Notes: generated by a model from the letters alone, not told the origin. A DNA stretch of 64,000 bases from JBBDYH01 sp040901795 (GCA_040901795.1 JBBDYH010000162.1:1-64000), one strand, 5' to 3'. Shown: positions 8,519-16,828, counted from the first letter of the stretch. Translations and numbers: made by a program.

Positions 8519-9895
8519 TCAGCCCAATAGGCTTTCGGGATGAGCTAGTAACCAGTAGAGAGAAGCAGACAACCGTGCATCGGGTTCTTTCACGTCCTTG
8601 ATTTCAGCCAGGCATTCTTCGACGACTGATGGTAGCACCTCACCCCATAACAGTTCGGCGAAGGCACCGATCGTCTTTTTCAGGTCCCCGCCGTGATGGG
8701 TCAGCGGTATCGCATTGCGAGGTTCGGGCGCGATGGCCGAAGTCCAGAGCCGCCGCTCGACAAGCGCCGCCGCGAAGTTGGCGCGAGCCACGATGCTGCG
8801 CGAGCCGAGCCAGGCACGCCCCTCCGACCAGCCGCCGACGTTTGGCGGGTTGAACAGGTCCTGTCCCATCCGCGACGTCCAGTCGGCGAGGAGAAGCGTG
8901 CTGGGAGGCGGCTTACCGAGCGCAAGCGCGTGCAACGTACCCACGGCGAATTCCACGGGGCCGACGACGCGCGTTCGCAGGTTTTCCTTCGCGAAGAACC
9001 GTGTGGACTGCAGCACGGTTTGAACGGCCCAACCCACATCCAGATGGCGCTCCCGCAAACCGCCGGCAAGCTCGTCAATCGCGCGATCGTCGACGACGCC
9101 TTCGGCAAAGAACAAGCCGCATATCCGCCAGGCGATCCGCCGCGAGGTTGCCGGATGATCGAGCAACAGTCGCAGCAGGTCCTCGCCGGCAAAACGTCCG
9201 TGCTCGCCGAGGAGCTGTTTCTCGCCGTCGTCGTACCGCTCGGCTACGAACCGAAACGCCCCCTCGGCGACGGTCCAGCCGGTCAACGCGCGGGCGGCCT
9301 CCTTGACGTCCTGCTCCGTGTAGTTGCCGATCCCGAGCGTAAACAGCTCCAAGAGCTCGCGGGCCAGGTTCTCGTTGGCGTGTCCGCGGCGATTGGAGTC
9401 GGCGTCAAGCCAGACCAGCATGGCCGGATGCTTGACGACCGCCGCGAGCAGTTCGCCAAACCCAGCACGAGCGTGCTTGTGGAACAGCTCGTTCTGCTGG
9501 TGCATGAACGCCAGGTTCTGCACCTTGCGATTGCTGGTGGCAAAGTGGTTGTGCCACAAAAGCGAGAGGCGCTCGCCGAGCGGATCAGGCGAGAGGAGCA
9601 TCCGGTAGAGCCACCAGGCCTGCAGCCGATCGACGTTGTTGGAGGCCTGCGCCGCCTCGCCGATCGTCTGCGACATCAGCTCGAAGTCCACGGGAGTGGA
9701 CTGGCTTCTCGCGGTCCCCGACAGCAATCGATCGACCGCCGCTTGCGGTCCTTCGGCCAGATCGCGCTCGATCTCCTCCCATGTCGCGGCGAAGGCCGCG
9801 CGGCGGTGCAGATGCACCACGCGCTGGCGGTTCCACGGCGATTGCGCGTCGGGTTTGTAGGCCTGCCAGGCGATGGTTGCGGATGTATGTGGCAT
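8519..9895 (-). CDS. DUF1800 protein
   Basis: A protein of about 458 residues of the DUF1800 family. Hallmarks: HLHRRAAFAATWEEIERDL at the N-terminus, LLWHNHFATSNRKVQN in the middle, NENLARELLELFTLGIGNYTEQDVKEAARALTGW, and the C-terminal LFNPPNVGGWSEGRAWL. A TTG three codons upstream (9904) could also start it; the ATG at 9895 is preferred because the family begins at about this point. Function unknown; it is almost always encoded next to DUF1501, and here lies immediately upstream of it in one transcript. No signal peptide is visible, which is odd for a partner of an exported protein. Confidence 0.88.
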   Translation of the reverse strand: MPHTSATIAWQAYKPDAQSPWNRQRVVHLHRRAAFAATWEEIERDLAEGPQAAVDRLLSGTARSQSTPVDFELMSQTIGEAAQASNNVDRLQAWWLYRMLLSPDPLGERLSLLWHNHFATSNRKVQNLAFMHQQNELFHKHARAGFGELLAAVVKHPAMLVWLDADSNRRGHANENLARELLELFTLGIGNYTEQDVKEAARALTGWTVAEGAFRFVAERYDDGEKQLLGEHGRFAGEDLLRLLLDHPATSRRIAWRICGLFFAEGVVDDRAIDELAGGLRERHLDVGWAVQTVLQSTRFFAKENLRTRVVGPVEFAVGTLHALALGKPPPSTLLLADWTSRMGQDLFNPPNVGGWSEGRAWLGSRSIVARANFAAALVERRLWTSAIAPEPRNAIPLTHHGGDLKKTIGAFAELLWGEVLPSVVEECLAEIKDVKEPDARLSASLYWLLAHPESLLG

Positions 9896-9940
9896 GGCGG
9901 ACAAATCACGTCAGACGGCCAAAATGCAATAACCACGCTC

Positions 9941-9997
9941 ATCGTAGGCATCTCGCTCCGCGAGATGAACCATCTCGCGGAGCGAGATGTCTACGAT
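9941..9997. repeat. Long palindrome (CGCTCCGCG family)
   Basis: Two 27-base arms (9941-9967 and 9971-9997) pair with one mismatch around a 3-base loop; the core is CTCGCTCCGCGAG. It lies between the start of the DUF1800 gene and the end of the M56 gene. There is no T-run, so it is not a classical intrinsic terminator. It shares the CGCTCCGCG core with palindromes at 16268 and 21172. Confidence 0.85.
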
Positions 9998-10006
9998 ACT
10001 CCGGCC

Positions 10007-13000
10007 TTATCGCTCCCCGCGCTCATACACGATATCGCCCAACTCGATCGTCTGGCCGGCCTTTGCTTGAAACTCTTTGGCGACGATCAGCTTTTCGTCG
10101 CGGACGGTCAACACGCGGTACGTCGCGCCGGGGATCAATGCCGGCAGCGTGACACGGCCTTCGGCGTCGCCCTTTAGCGTCCCATGATTCAGGCGGTCGA
10201 TGTTGGCCACGAAATCCTCATCGGCCGACAGGTCCGCGTCACTCACGTCGCGGTTCCAATCGAGCGGTCCGGGCGTTACGACCATTCTTGTGCCGGGACT
10301 ATGATTGGCGATCGGCTTGCCGTCCGCATCCACGAATCGCATCGACGCCTCACCGCAAGACTTGAGCACGACGCGCACCGGCTCAGTACCAGCCTTGAGC
10401 ATGACGGTCGCGCCCAACCGCCGCTTCGGGTCGAGGAAATGCACGGGATATTGTTCGCCTTCCGCAAGTCCTCCCAGCTCAAAGCGCCCGCCGAGAATCT
10501 CCCGCGGCGATCCTTGCCACCGAAGCCAATACGGGCGGACATGCAGTCGCGTGACCATCAGCGCTTCATCGACGGAACGACCCTGTTCATCGACCAACTG
10601 TCCCATTGCCGTCCCACCCGGCTGTAAACGAATTGTCACGTCCAGCGGTTCGGACTCTTTTGCCGGGTCGAGGCGCACCATGCCATGCACGTAATTTCGC
10701 TGGCCGCCGGGCCGACCGAAGTATAGCTCGCTGCTGCTAGTTTCCCGCAAAACGTATTTGTCCTCCTGGCCGTGCACCAGCAAGCGGCCGGGGCCCGGCA
10801 GGACCACCATGGCAAAGCGTCCCTGCTCGTCGGAGACCTCGTTGCCTTGCCATCCCGTCCGAATGTCATCGCGAACATTTGGGTTGTTGGCTCGTTCGGG
10901 CACGTATTGAATCGATGCGCCGGCCACCGGCTGGCCGGAGCCTTCCTCCAACACCTGGCCGCGTACCATCACGCCGCGCGGCAACGTAACATTGACTTCC
11001 TTGGCGCGCTTGCCGGCGTCCCAGGCGATGTTTTTAAGCTCCCGAGTCAGATACGGCTCGTTTTGTGGCGCGTACGCTGTCACTCCGAAGCGAATCCCAG
11101 GATACGGGTTGAGACGGTATCGCCCTTCCGCGTCGGCACGCCCACCGATCGCGATCATCGACCCATATTCCTTTTGGCTGGCCCAGATCTGCAGCGGTGC
11201 AAACGGCGCCTGCTCGCCCGTGTCTTCGTACGTGACTCGACCGGTGAAGATCTGCGCAGGCGCCAGGGGCAGGACGAACTCCTCGCTTGGCTTGACGTTG
11301 TCAGCAGTTTGCGGACGATACGTCCTGTCGCGTTCGCCTCGCGGCTTCGCTTCACCGGTATTGAGCGCAATGTCCTGCACGGCGAAGCGGTCGCTGCCTT
11401 CGACGCTCAATCGGACGCCGTGATCTACAGGAATGCCAGCGATCGAGAACCGCCCCTCTTGGTCGCTGAGAACCGGCTGTGGCCAGGCGGCCGGCAGCCC
11501 CGCACTGCGCCAGAAATCAATGCCGCCGGGCAGAAGCTGGTTTTTCACGATGGCCGGTCGAATCGCGCTAACTTTCAGTTCGACGGCCGTGGCGGGTTGT
11601 CCTTCGATGTCGACCACTCGGCCGTGGAGCACCTCCCCAGGCTTGAGCTCGAACGACGCTTCGGTTTCGGCAGCATCGAGATTCAGCTTCTGCCACGCCA
11701 TGGCGCTGCTCTTACCCCTGGCAAGGAGGTACGCGTTGCGATGCGTTTTGGACGAAGCGCCGGTGATCATCAATTGATACTGACCATTCTCACCGGCCGT
11801 CGCCTCACCCAGCACGACACGATCGGGCTCTAGCTCCGCCCCCCGTTCGACCACCGCACGCCGTGCGATGACGGCGACGTGAGCGCCCGAGGCAGGACGA
11901 CCGCCGGGTCCAATGATTTGGCCGCGGACGGTGGTCTGCTCCTTGGGGCCAGTAATCTGACTCGGAATCGTTGTTTTTGCGTCCTTCTCGATATTGTCAG
12001 CAGAGTTGGAGGTTTGCGTGTTGTGAGTCGCCTCTTGTTTTTCCTTCGACATTGCCTTCGATGGAAAACGGTCGGCAAACGAAATGGGTCTCGGCTGCGG
12101 GGACGGTGCATCGGCTTCCGGTTTGGGCGGAAGCAAGGTGATGTCGCCCAGGCCCAGTTGTTCCTTGGGCTTCAGTGGACCAATCTCCATCGTCGCGCCT
12201 CGGTCGATCGCTAAGTGGTACGCTTGGAACGAGTACTTAACCCCGCTCGGCACCAGGTCGATGCGAAAACGGCCATCGGCATTGGTTCGGTCGCCGCGCG
12301 AGGGCCTCCAACCGCCTCTCATACTCTTTGACTCGCCTTCGTCGCCGGTGTCCAAACTGGCAAACGCCGACGCTTCTGAGACAGGCTTGCCGTTCTCGTC
12401 GAGGAGACGGCCGACAATCGAAGCCGCCGGCAGCAGTTTGATGTCCTTCGGCGTATCGTTCAGGAAATCGTCGACGGTCAACCCTGCGATGGCAGCGGCC
12501 AGCCCGCGATCGGCGTGAACCAACATCACAGGTCGCGGCTGGTCTTCCGCAAGACCTAGCACTTCGACAATCGCCGAGGACTGTGCGACGTTTTTGCCTC
12601 GCAACCCTCTCAGCGGGATCTGCGTAAGTCCCTCGGCGGTAACGCCGCCAAGGGGCTCACCGTTGCGATCGAGCAGTCGCAGCTTGTGCGGTTTGAAGGA
12701 ATTGAGCCTGATTTCATAGGAGAATTCTTCAGCTCCGGCCGGTGGATTGATCTCCCGTACGGCATTCAGCACCTCCGCCGTCATGAAGTAATACAACACC
12801 TGCGGTTCGGCAGTGCTGCGACGGCGCAGCCCGCCGATCGCTTCGGCTCCGTCGGCCCGTGGATAACGGACGTCCTCATTGGCGATGAAAGCGAGCACCC
12901 CTCGGCCGGGCAGACCGGGGATGCGAAACGAGCCGTCTTCCGCAGTTGCGTAATGGTAGTCGTCGCTAATGCCAAGGACGCCGGGATCGAAATTCGCGTA

Positions 13001-15436
13001 ATCCTTGGCCGCTTCATTCGTCAAAAACGGATAGTAGGCCACCTCACCTAGCACGGGCTTGCCGGTTCGCTCGTCCACGACGCGTCCGCGGATCCAGATG
13101 GAGCGCTTCAGCTCCACGTCGCACACAATCGCGTCCAGGCCTGCGGCGCGAGGAGCATCGACGTCTATCCGAAAATAAGGTTGGTCACCCGCGGGGATCA
13201 CTCGCAACTTCAGTCCGCTGCGCGCATCGCCTGGTCTGGGGACACCGGTCAGCTCGTACCGGCCGTCGGCATCGGTGACGTCGGAGACGAATGGCTCGTC
13301 CCCCATGCCAAAGTTAGCGAACGACCTAAGTTTTACTTCCACACCTGCTAATGGCCGACGGGTCGCCGAGTCGCGCACAACACCCGTGATTCGCTGTTCG
13401 GGCTCGACCGACGCGTCGAAACGCGATCCGAAGCACTTGGTGAATCGGTAGCGTGGATCGAACTGCGGATAGGGCACGGCCTCCATGGGATAAGTCACTG
13501 CGTTAATCCATCCCTTGGCGATGCCCGCTCCGCTGACTTCAAGCCGAACGAGTCGCTTACTGCCCAGCCCGGTCAAGCGAAAGCGACCGTCGCGGCCCGT
13601 TACTGTGACACGCGACAGTCTTGGATCATCGAGATTGAGCGAATCCTGAGCGGGAAAGTTAGCCATCTTATCCGCGCGAGGCCCGGACATAGCGTAATAA
13701 GATGTCGCATTGATGCGCCCTGGGTCAGAGGGATTCTTGCGAGCCTTCTCGATCCACTCATCAACGTCGTCTACCGATTCGGTAACCGATCGCACCGCCA
13801 CTTGCACGCCGGCAATCGGTTGTCCTTCGAGGTCGAGTATGCGTCCTTCGATCGGAGCGTCGTCAGGAGCAAGCTTCAAGACGCACTCTTTTCCCCCGCG
13901 AGCGGCTTGTCCGTGATCCCACGTCAAGCCATGTGCGGGCGCGCTGGCCAACAGGTAAAAGCCCGAGCGTGGCGGCTCGGCGGGATAGGGAGTTTTGAAT
14001 CTCCCCTGGCTATCGGTTGCGGCCTCGGACACAAGCTCCGTCCTTGACGCACCTCGATTCGGTTCGCTCTGAACCCGAACCACGACGACGCGCGCCCCGG
14101 AAACCGGTTTTCCATCGTGAGAAACGACGCGGCCCGTGATCTGGGTTGGCTTGGCCTTTTCGCCCTGTACCGGCGGATTCTCGATCGCGGCGGTTTGACG
14201 TTCGCTGGCCGGCTTCTCGTCATCCGTTGCTCTTGCACTGGGTCGAACTACGGAGACGGCAACCACGATGGCGGCCGCACAGGCCAAAAGCAGCCGGCTG
14301 GCGCGCGTGCTCAGCGGCAAATGCGAGCGGGCGCGGCTGAAGAGTGTGCCGACGCGGTATTCCAGCTTGTTCGATTGGGCCATCGCCACGGCGGCGTGCA
14401 ACCGGAGCGGCTGGAGACGTCGGGCCACCTCCAACAATTGCTCGGCGTAGTCCGACGCGCGCTCACCGGCGGCCAGCACCGCATCGTCGCAGGCCAGCTC
14501 GCGCTCGATGCGCAAGCGGTGCATCGCGTACCAGACCAGTGGATGGAACCAATACAGCACGCAGGCCAGGCGGGCGAGCAACTGGAACACAACGTCGTGA
14601 CGCTTCACGTGGGCCAGCTCGTGCAACAGGACGAACCGCCGTAGCGGCTCGTTCCAGCGGCCCGCGTCGGCGGGCAGGATCACCGCCGGGCGCACCACGC
14701 CGCAGCTCATGGGAATGATCGGCGCGCGGATTTCGAGAAGCTGAACGGCACGCCTCAGCCCGAGCCGGGCGCTGGTTTGGTCGCGCAGCGATAGCCAGGC
14801 AGCATCTTGAACGCGGCGCGCCCTGGCGCGGAGGATCGCGCTACGCAACAGACCTGCGACCAACGGCAACAGACAGAGCGCCGCCCCGACCAACCAGGCA
14901 GCCAGCGGATTGAAAGGCTGCGATTCGGGCGGTGGTTTAGCTGCCTGAACTTTAGATGCAGTCGTCGTTGAAACCACTTCGGCCATCGGCGCAGCGGTTT
15001 TGTCGGCGAGACGCTCCTTTTTCATGGCCGTTGCCGAAGCCGCTTGCACATCGAGCCCGTCAGGGACCAGGTCCGAATGATCTTCGGCTGACGGACGTAC
15101 TGGCGGCTCGTCGATCTCAGCGGCCGGCGTCGGCGCGTCATTTGCGTTCGACGCAGAATCATCCGCCGCCACGATTTGCGGCGAATCGTCGTACCACGAA
15201 GGCAAAATCGGCACCGCCCACGCCGGCAGCACGTAACACAGCGCCGGCAAGACGATCAACCCGCAGAATGTCAGGCACCAGACCCAATGGCGGACGGCGG
15301 CCGACGAGCGCGGCAACAGCCGCAGCACCAGCATCGCCAACAGCACCAGCACGGTCGCCTTGACCGCAATGTCAGCGAGCAAAACGATCGAGGATTGCCG
15401 GAGAATGTCGATCAACCATTCGCGTATTGCGGACAT
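10007..15436 (-). CDS. BlaR1-like M56 metalloprotease with very long regulatory-like tail
   Basis: An 1809-residue membrane protein. Residues 1-210 hold several membrane segments (VLVLLAMLVLRLL, WCLTFCGLIVLPALCYVL, AAWLVGAALCLLPLVAGLL) split by an Ala/Asp/Pro-rich loop. The M56 zinc motif HELAH is near residue 272, followed by LACDDAVL. A last membrane segment ends near ASRLLLACAAAIVVAVSVV. The remaining about 1380 residues are tandem carboxypeptidase-regulatory-like/Ig-like domains (ITGRVVSHDGKPVSGARV, VRGQIIGPGGRPASGAHV, GRVVDERTGKPV). In BlaR1/MecR1 systems the M56 domain answers an outer signal by inactivating the BlaI-type repressor; the gene starts one base after the BlaI gene stops, which supports this. 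A penicillin-binding sensor domain is absent, so the signal is probably not a beta-lactam. Confidence 0.88.
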   Translation of the reverse strand: MSAIREWLIDILRQSSIVLLADIAVKATVLVLLAMLVLRLLPRSSAAVRHWVWCLTFCGLIVLPALCYVLPAWAVPILPSWYDDSPQIVAADDSASNANDAPTPAAEIDEPPVRPSAEDHSDLVPDGLDVQAASATAMKKERLADKTAAPMAEVVSTTTASKVQAAKPPPESQPFNPLAAWLVGAALCLLPLVAGLLRSAILRARARRVQDAAWLSLRDQTSARLGLRRAVQLLEIRAPIIPMSCGVVRPAVILPADAGRWNEPLRRFVLLHELAHVKRHDVVFQLLARLACVLYWFHPLVWYAMHRLRIERELACDDAVLAAGERASDYAEQLLEVARRLQPLRLHAAVAMAQSNKLEYRVGTLFSRARSHLPLSTRASRLLLACAAAIVVAVSVVRPSARATDDEKPASERQTAAIENPPVQGEKAKPTQITGRVVSHDGKPVSGARVVVVRVQSEPNRGASRTELVSEAATDSQGRFKTPYPAEPPRSGFYLLASAPAHGLTWDHGQAARGGKECVLKLAPDDAPIEGRILDLEGQPIAGVQVAVRSVTESVDDVDEWIEKARKNPSDPGRINATSYYAMSGPRADKMANFPAQDSLNLDDPRLSRVTVTGRDGRFRLTGLGSKRLVRLEVSGAGIAKGWINAVTYPMEAVPYPQFDPRYRFTKCFGSRFDASVEPEQRITGVVRDSATRRPLAGVEVKLRSFANFGMGDEPFVSDVTDADGRYELTGVPRPGDARSGLKLRVIPAGDQPYFRIDVDAPRAAGLDAIVCDVELKRSIWIRGRVVDERTGKPVLGEVAYYPFLTNEAAKDYANFDPGVLGISDDYHYATAEDGSFRIPGLPGRGVLAFIANEDVRYPRADGAEAIGGLRRRSTAEPQVLYYFMTAEVLNAVREINPPAGAEEFSYEIRLNSFKPHKLRLLDRNGEPLGGVTAEGLTQIPLRGLRGKNVAQSSAIVEVLGLAEDQPRPVMLVHADRGLAAAIAGLTVDDFLNDTPKDIKLLPAASIVGRLLDENGKPVSEASAFASLDTGDEGESKSMRGGWRPSRGDRTNADGRFRIDLVPSGVKYSFQAYHLAIDRGATMEIGPLKPKEQLGLGDITLLPPKPEADAPSPQPRPISFADRFPSKAMSKEKQEATHNTQTSNSADNIEKDAKTTIPSQITGPKEQTTVRGQIIGPGGRPASGAHVAVIARRAVVERGAELEPDRVVLGEATAGENGQYQLMITGASSKTHRNAYLLARGKSSAMAWQKLNLDAAETEASFELKPGEVLHGRVVDIEGQPATAVELKVSAIRPAIVKNQLLPGGIDFWRSAGLPAAWPQPVLSDQEGRFSIAGIPVDHGVRLSVEGSDRFAVQDIALNTGEAKPRGERDRTYRPQTADNVKPSEEFVLPLAPAQIFTGRVTYEDTGEQAPFAPLQIWASQKEYGSMIAIGGRADAEGRYRLNPYPGIRFGVTAYAPQNEPYLTRELKNIAWDAGKRAKEVNVTLPRGVMVRGQVLEEGSGQPVAGASIQYVPERANNPNVRDDIRTGWQGNEVSDEQGRFAMVVLPGPGRLLVHGQEDKYVLRETSSSELYFGRPGGQRNYVHGMVRLDPAKESEPLDVTIRLQPGGTAMGQLVDEQGRSVDEALMVTRLHVRPYWLRWQGSPREILGGRFELGGLAEGEQYPVHFLDPKRRLGATVMLKAGTEPVRVVLKSCGEASMRFVDADGKPIANHSPGTRMVVTPGPLDWNRDVSDADLSADEDFVANIDRLNHGTLKGDAEGRVTLPALIPGATYRVLTVRDEKLIVAKEFQAKAGQTIELGDIVYERGER

Positions 15437-15437
15437 G

Positions 15438-15830
15438 CTACTGGCCCTCCTTTCGGGCTTGCTCGATCATCTGCTTGATTCGCTTGAGGTCCTGCTGGTC
15501 GAGCTTTTCGGCGGAGACATCCAGAATGGCGGCGACGGCATCGGGGGCCGACCCGCCGAAGAATGTCGCCAACAGGTGCCGTAAGGCCGAGCGGCTGGCC
15601 GACTCGCGCGAACGAACCGGCCAATAGACATAGCGGGCGCCCTCTTGGCGGTGCTTGAGCAATCCTTTCCGCTCCAAATGCCGGATCATCGTGCGGACCG
15701 ACGAGTAGCTGGGCGGGTTCGCCAACTGCTCACGGACCTCACTGACCGAGGCCTCGCTGAGCTGGTAGATCACGTCCATGATCTGCCGTTCGCGGGCCCC
15801 GAGGCTACGTTCGCTGAATTCTTTGGCCAT
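15438..15830 (-). CDS. BlaI/MecI/CopY-type transcriptional repressor
   Basis: A 130-residue winged-helix repressor: SLGARERQIMDVIYQLSEASVSEVREQL (first helices), SYSSVRTMIRHLERKGLLKHRQEGARYVYWPV (recognition helix and wing), and a C-terminal dimerisation part with SALRHLLATFFGGSAPDAVAAIL. Length matches the family (about 120-130). It is the first gene of an operon with the M56 sensor. By family precedent it represses its own operon until cleaved or released; the palindrome at 15956-15970 in its promoter is the best operator candidate. Confidence 0.92.
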   Translation of the reverse strand: MAKEFSERSLGARERQIMDVIYQLSEASVSEVREQLANPPSYSSVRTMIRHLERKGLLKHRQEGARYVYWPVRSRESASRSALRHLLATFFGGSAPDAVAAILDVSAEKLDQQDLKRIKQMIEQARKEGQ

Positions 15831-15842
15831 CGGTAAGGAACA

Positions 15843-15880
15843 CAGATGGCCACAGATTCGGACTGATGGCCACAGATGTT
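15843..15880. repeat. Short direct repeat GATGGCCACAGAT
   Basis: Two copies of the 13-base unit, 15 bases apart, just upstream of the BlaI start codon in its leader. Possible second regulator site or simply a dispersed repeat. Confidence 0.5.
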
Positions 15881-15955
15881 CTTCCTCCTTTGAGTTTCGC
15901 TTTCTCCTGCGTGGGTTGTCCGGCTATTGTGGCTTGGCTGCATGGTGTTAACTCG

Positions 15956-15997
15956 TTGCCACTGTGGCAATGTATTACCATCAGGCGGGCTTGTCAA
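15956..15997 (-). promoter_or_regulatory. Promoter and operator candidate of the BlaI-M56 operon
   Basis: On the minus strand TTGACA (15997-15992) and TACATT (15974-15969) are separated by 17 bases, a near-consensus housekeeping promoter. A perfect 15-base palindrome, TTGCCAC-T-GTGGCAA (15956-15970), overlaps the end of the -10 box and the start region, the right place for a repressor. The distance to the BlaI ATG is about 130 bases. The assignment of BlaI to this site is inference. Confidence 0.6.
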
Positions 15998-16039
15998 GAG
16001 CTTGTCCGAAAAAGAAAAAGAATCCACGCCGGGGGCTGG

Positions 16040-16068
16040 TTTACGGCGTAAATCAAAGCCGCTATAGT
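16040..16068 (+). promoter_or_regulatory. Plus-strand promoter candidate, divergent from the BlaI promoter
   Basis: TTTACG (16040-16045) and TATAGT (16063-16068) with a 17-base spacer. No protein-coding frame of note follows, but a terminator does (16158-16182). Confidence 0.4.
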
Positions 16069-16074
16069 GCTGCG

Positions 16075-16182
16075 GGGGCCGGAGGTCCTGCCGTCTTCAC
16101 CGCTGATCTTGTCACTAGTTATCGACGGCGCGTCATCTCTGACGAGCACCAGGGTTTGCCCCGCATGAGGCGGGGCTTTTTT
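16075..16182 (+). ncRNA. Candidate small RNA, about 108 nt
   Basis: The stretch between a plus-strand promoter (TTTACG-17-TATAGT) and an intrinsic terminator contains no credible reading frame. It holds one internal hairpin, CGTCA/TGACG around TCTC (16131-16144), just before the terminator. It does not match tmRNA, RNase P, SRP or 6S RNA by eye. Prediction rests only on promoter, hairpin and terminator spacing. Confidence 0.3.
16158..16182 (+). terminator. Intrinsic terminator, plus-strand orientation
   Basis: GCCCCGC/GCGGGGC stem (16158-16164 with 16170-16176), 5-base loop, then six T. It faces the 3' end of the minus-strand tRNA array, which has no T-run of its own here, so it serves a plus-strand transcript. 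Confidence 0.75.
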
Positions 16183-16190
16183 CTTTCCCA

Positions 16191-16262
16191 AGACGCCGGT
16201 GGGAGTCGAACCCACTTGTAACTGTTCTGCAGACAGTCGCCTTGCCGTCTGGCTCCAGCGTC
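16191..16262 (-). tRNA. tRNA-Cys(GCA)
   Basis: Acceptor GACGCTG/CGGCGTC, anticodon stem ACTGT/ACAGT with loop CTGCAGA (anticodon GCA), T-stem GTGGG/CCCAC. Intact by hand folding. Confidence 0.9.
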
Positions 16263-16267
16263 AATTA

Positions 16268-16318
16268 GTCGCCTTTCGCTCCGCGAAAGAACGCAATTTT
16301 CGCGGAGCGAAAGGCGAC
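16268..16318. repeat. Perfect palindrome (CGCTCCGCG family) between two tRNA genes
   Basis: Two 21-base arms (16268-16288 and 16298-16318) pair without mismatch around a 9-base loop; core TTTCGCTCCGCGAAA. It sits exactly between tRNA-Cys and tRNA-Arg(GCG). Same family as 21172-21221 (inside a gene) and 9941-9997. Confidence 0.9.
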
Positions 16319-16322
16319 ACAA

Positions 16323-16396
16323 TGTCCTCGCTGGGAATCGAACCCAGGCTTCGACCTTCGCAGGGTCGCGTGCAAGCTCCACCACACTCCGAGGAC
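16323..16396 (-). tRNA. tRNA-Arg(GCG), atypical
   Basis: Acceptor GTCCTCG/CGAGGAC, anticodon stem CGACC/GGTCG, loop CTGCGAA (anticodon GCG), T-stem CTGGG/CCCAG. The D-arm (GTGT/GCAC) has G instead of the usual A14. An Arg tRNA with GCG is uncommon in bacteria, where CGC is normally read by inosine-bearing ACG. Confidence 0.75.
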
Positions 16397-16409
16397 AAAC
16401 TTCCGTCAG

Positions 16410-16480
16410 CACCTCGCCAGGGAGTCGAACCCCGTCTTGCAGTTCCGAAGACTGCCGTGCTTCCGTCACACTCGCAAGGC
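16410..16480 (-). tRNA. tRNA-Arg(TCG), atypical
   Basis: Acceptor GCCTTGC/GCGAGGT (two wobble pairs), D-arm GTGT/GCAC as in the neighbouring Arg(GCG), anticodon stem GCAGT/ACTGC with loop CTTCGGA (TCG), T-stem CGGGG/CCCTG. Acceptor boundaries are less certain than in the others. Confidence 0.7.
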
Positions 16481-16492
16481 ACAACGAACGAG

Positions 16493-16591
16493 CATCCCGA
16501 CCTGGAGTCGAACCAGGACTGGGCACCAACCGGCATGGATGTCGGTTGGTCCCTTCGGAGAGTTCGATGCGATCCGCTACACCATCGGGAC
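16493..16591 (-). tRNA. tRNA-like gene interrupted by a hairpin element; CCG loop visible
   Basis: Acceptor GTCCCGA/TCGGGAT, D-arm GTGT/GCAT and T-stem CCTGG/CCAGG all pair, so the body is a tRNA. After GAACT-CTCCGAA the expected 3' half of the anticodon stem is displaced by a 31-base hairpin element (16521-16551); only AGT of it remains before the T-stem and the variable loop is missing. The visible loop would give CCG (Arg). Probably not functional unless the insert is removed. Confidence 0.55.
16521..16551 (+). repeat. tRNA-inserted hairpin element, copy 1 (inverted orientation)
   Basis: Reads GGGCACCAACC...GGTTGGTC on the plus strand, with tip CGGCATGGATGTCG. It is the only one of five copies that points against the host tRNA. 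It lies in the anticodon-loop/stem region. Confidence 0.75.
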
Positions 16592-16605
16592 AGTTAATAA
16601 CCAAG

Positions 16606-16679
16606 AGCCGACGACTGGATTCGCACCAGCATGAACCTGTTTACAAGACAGGCGCCTTTCTCAGTCGAGCCACGTCGGC
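16606..16679 (-). tRNA. tRNA-Thr(TGT)
   Basis: Acceptor GCCGACG/CGTCGGC, anticodon stem CCTGT/ACAGG with loop CTTGTAA (TGT), T-stem GCTGG/CCAGT. The T-loop begins TGCGAAT rather than TTCGAAT and one D-stem pair is lost, so it is slightly off-consensus. Confidence 0.8.
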
Positions 16680-16684
16680 AATAA

Positions 16685-16784
16685 GCACGAGCCGACCAAC
16701 TGGCATCCATGCCGGTCGGTGCCCGGAGTCGAACCCCGTGAGGCGGTTTTGGAGGCCGCCGGCTCTCCCAGGAGCACGCTCGTG
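16685..16784 (-). tRNA. tRNA-Trp(CCA)-like gene with an insert in the T/acceptor region
   Basis: Acceptor CACGAGC/GCTCGTG, D-stem GCTC/GAGC, anticodon loop CTCCAAA (CCA) in a stem with one C-A mismatch next to the loop. A 31-base hairpin element (16694-16724) interrupts the 3' half of the T-stem, so the T-arm cannot form normally. Likely inactive in this form. Confidence 0.6.
16694..16724 (-). repeat. tRNA-inserted hairpin element, copy 2
   Basis: In tRNA sense GGGCACCGACC...GTTGGTC with tip CGGCATGGATGCCAG. Located between the T-loop and the 3' acceptor strand of the Trp-type gene. Confidence 0.75.
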
Positions 16785-16788
16785 TATT

Positions 16789-16824
16789 GCCCGCCGATCG
16801 ATAAAGACCGGCGGGCGGTTTTTT
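16789..16824 (+). terminator. Intrinsic-terminator-like hairpin, plus-strand orientation
   Basis: GCCCGCCG/CGGCGGGC stem (16789-16796 with 16809-16816), 12-base loop, then GG and six T on the plus strand. It lies between the HNH gene and tRNA-Trp, which are both on the minus strand, where it has no T-run; a processing or antisense-blocking role is possible. Confidence 0.5.
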
Positions 16825-16828
16825 CCAA

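Noticed and set aside
8693..10177. 494-codon plus-strand frame opposite the DUF1800 gene
   Set aside because: Shadow frame; it crosses the palindrome at 9941 and the end of another gene and shows no domain.
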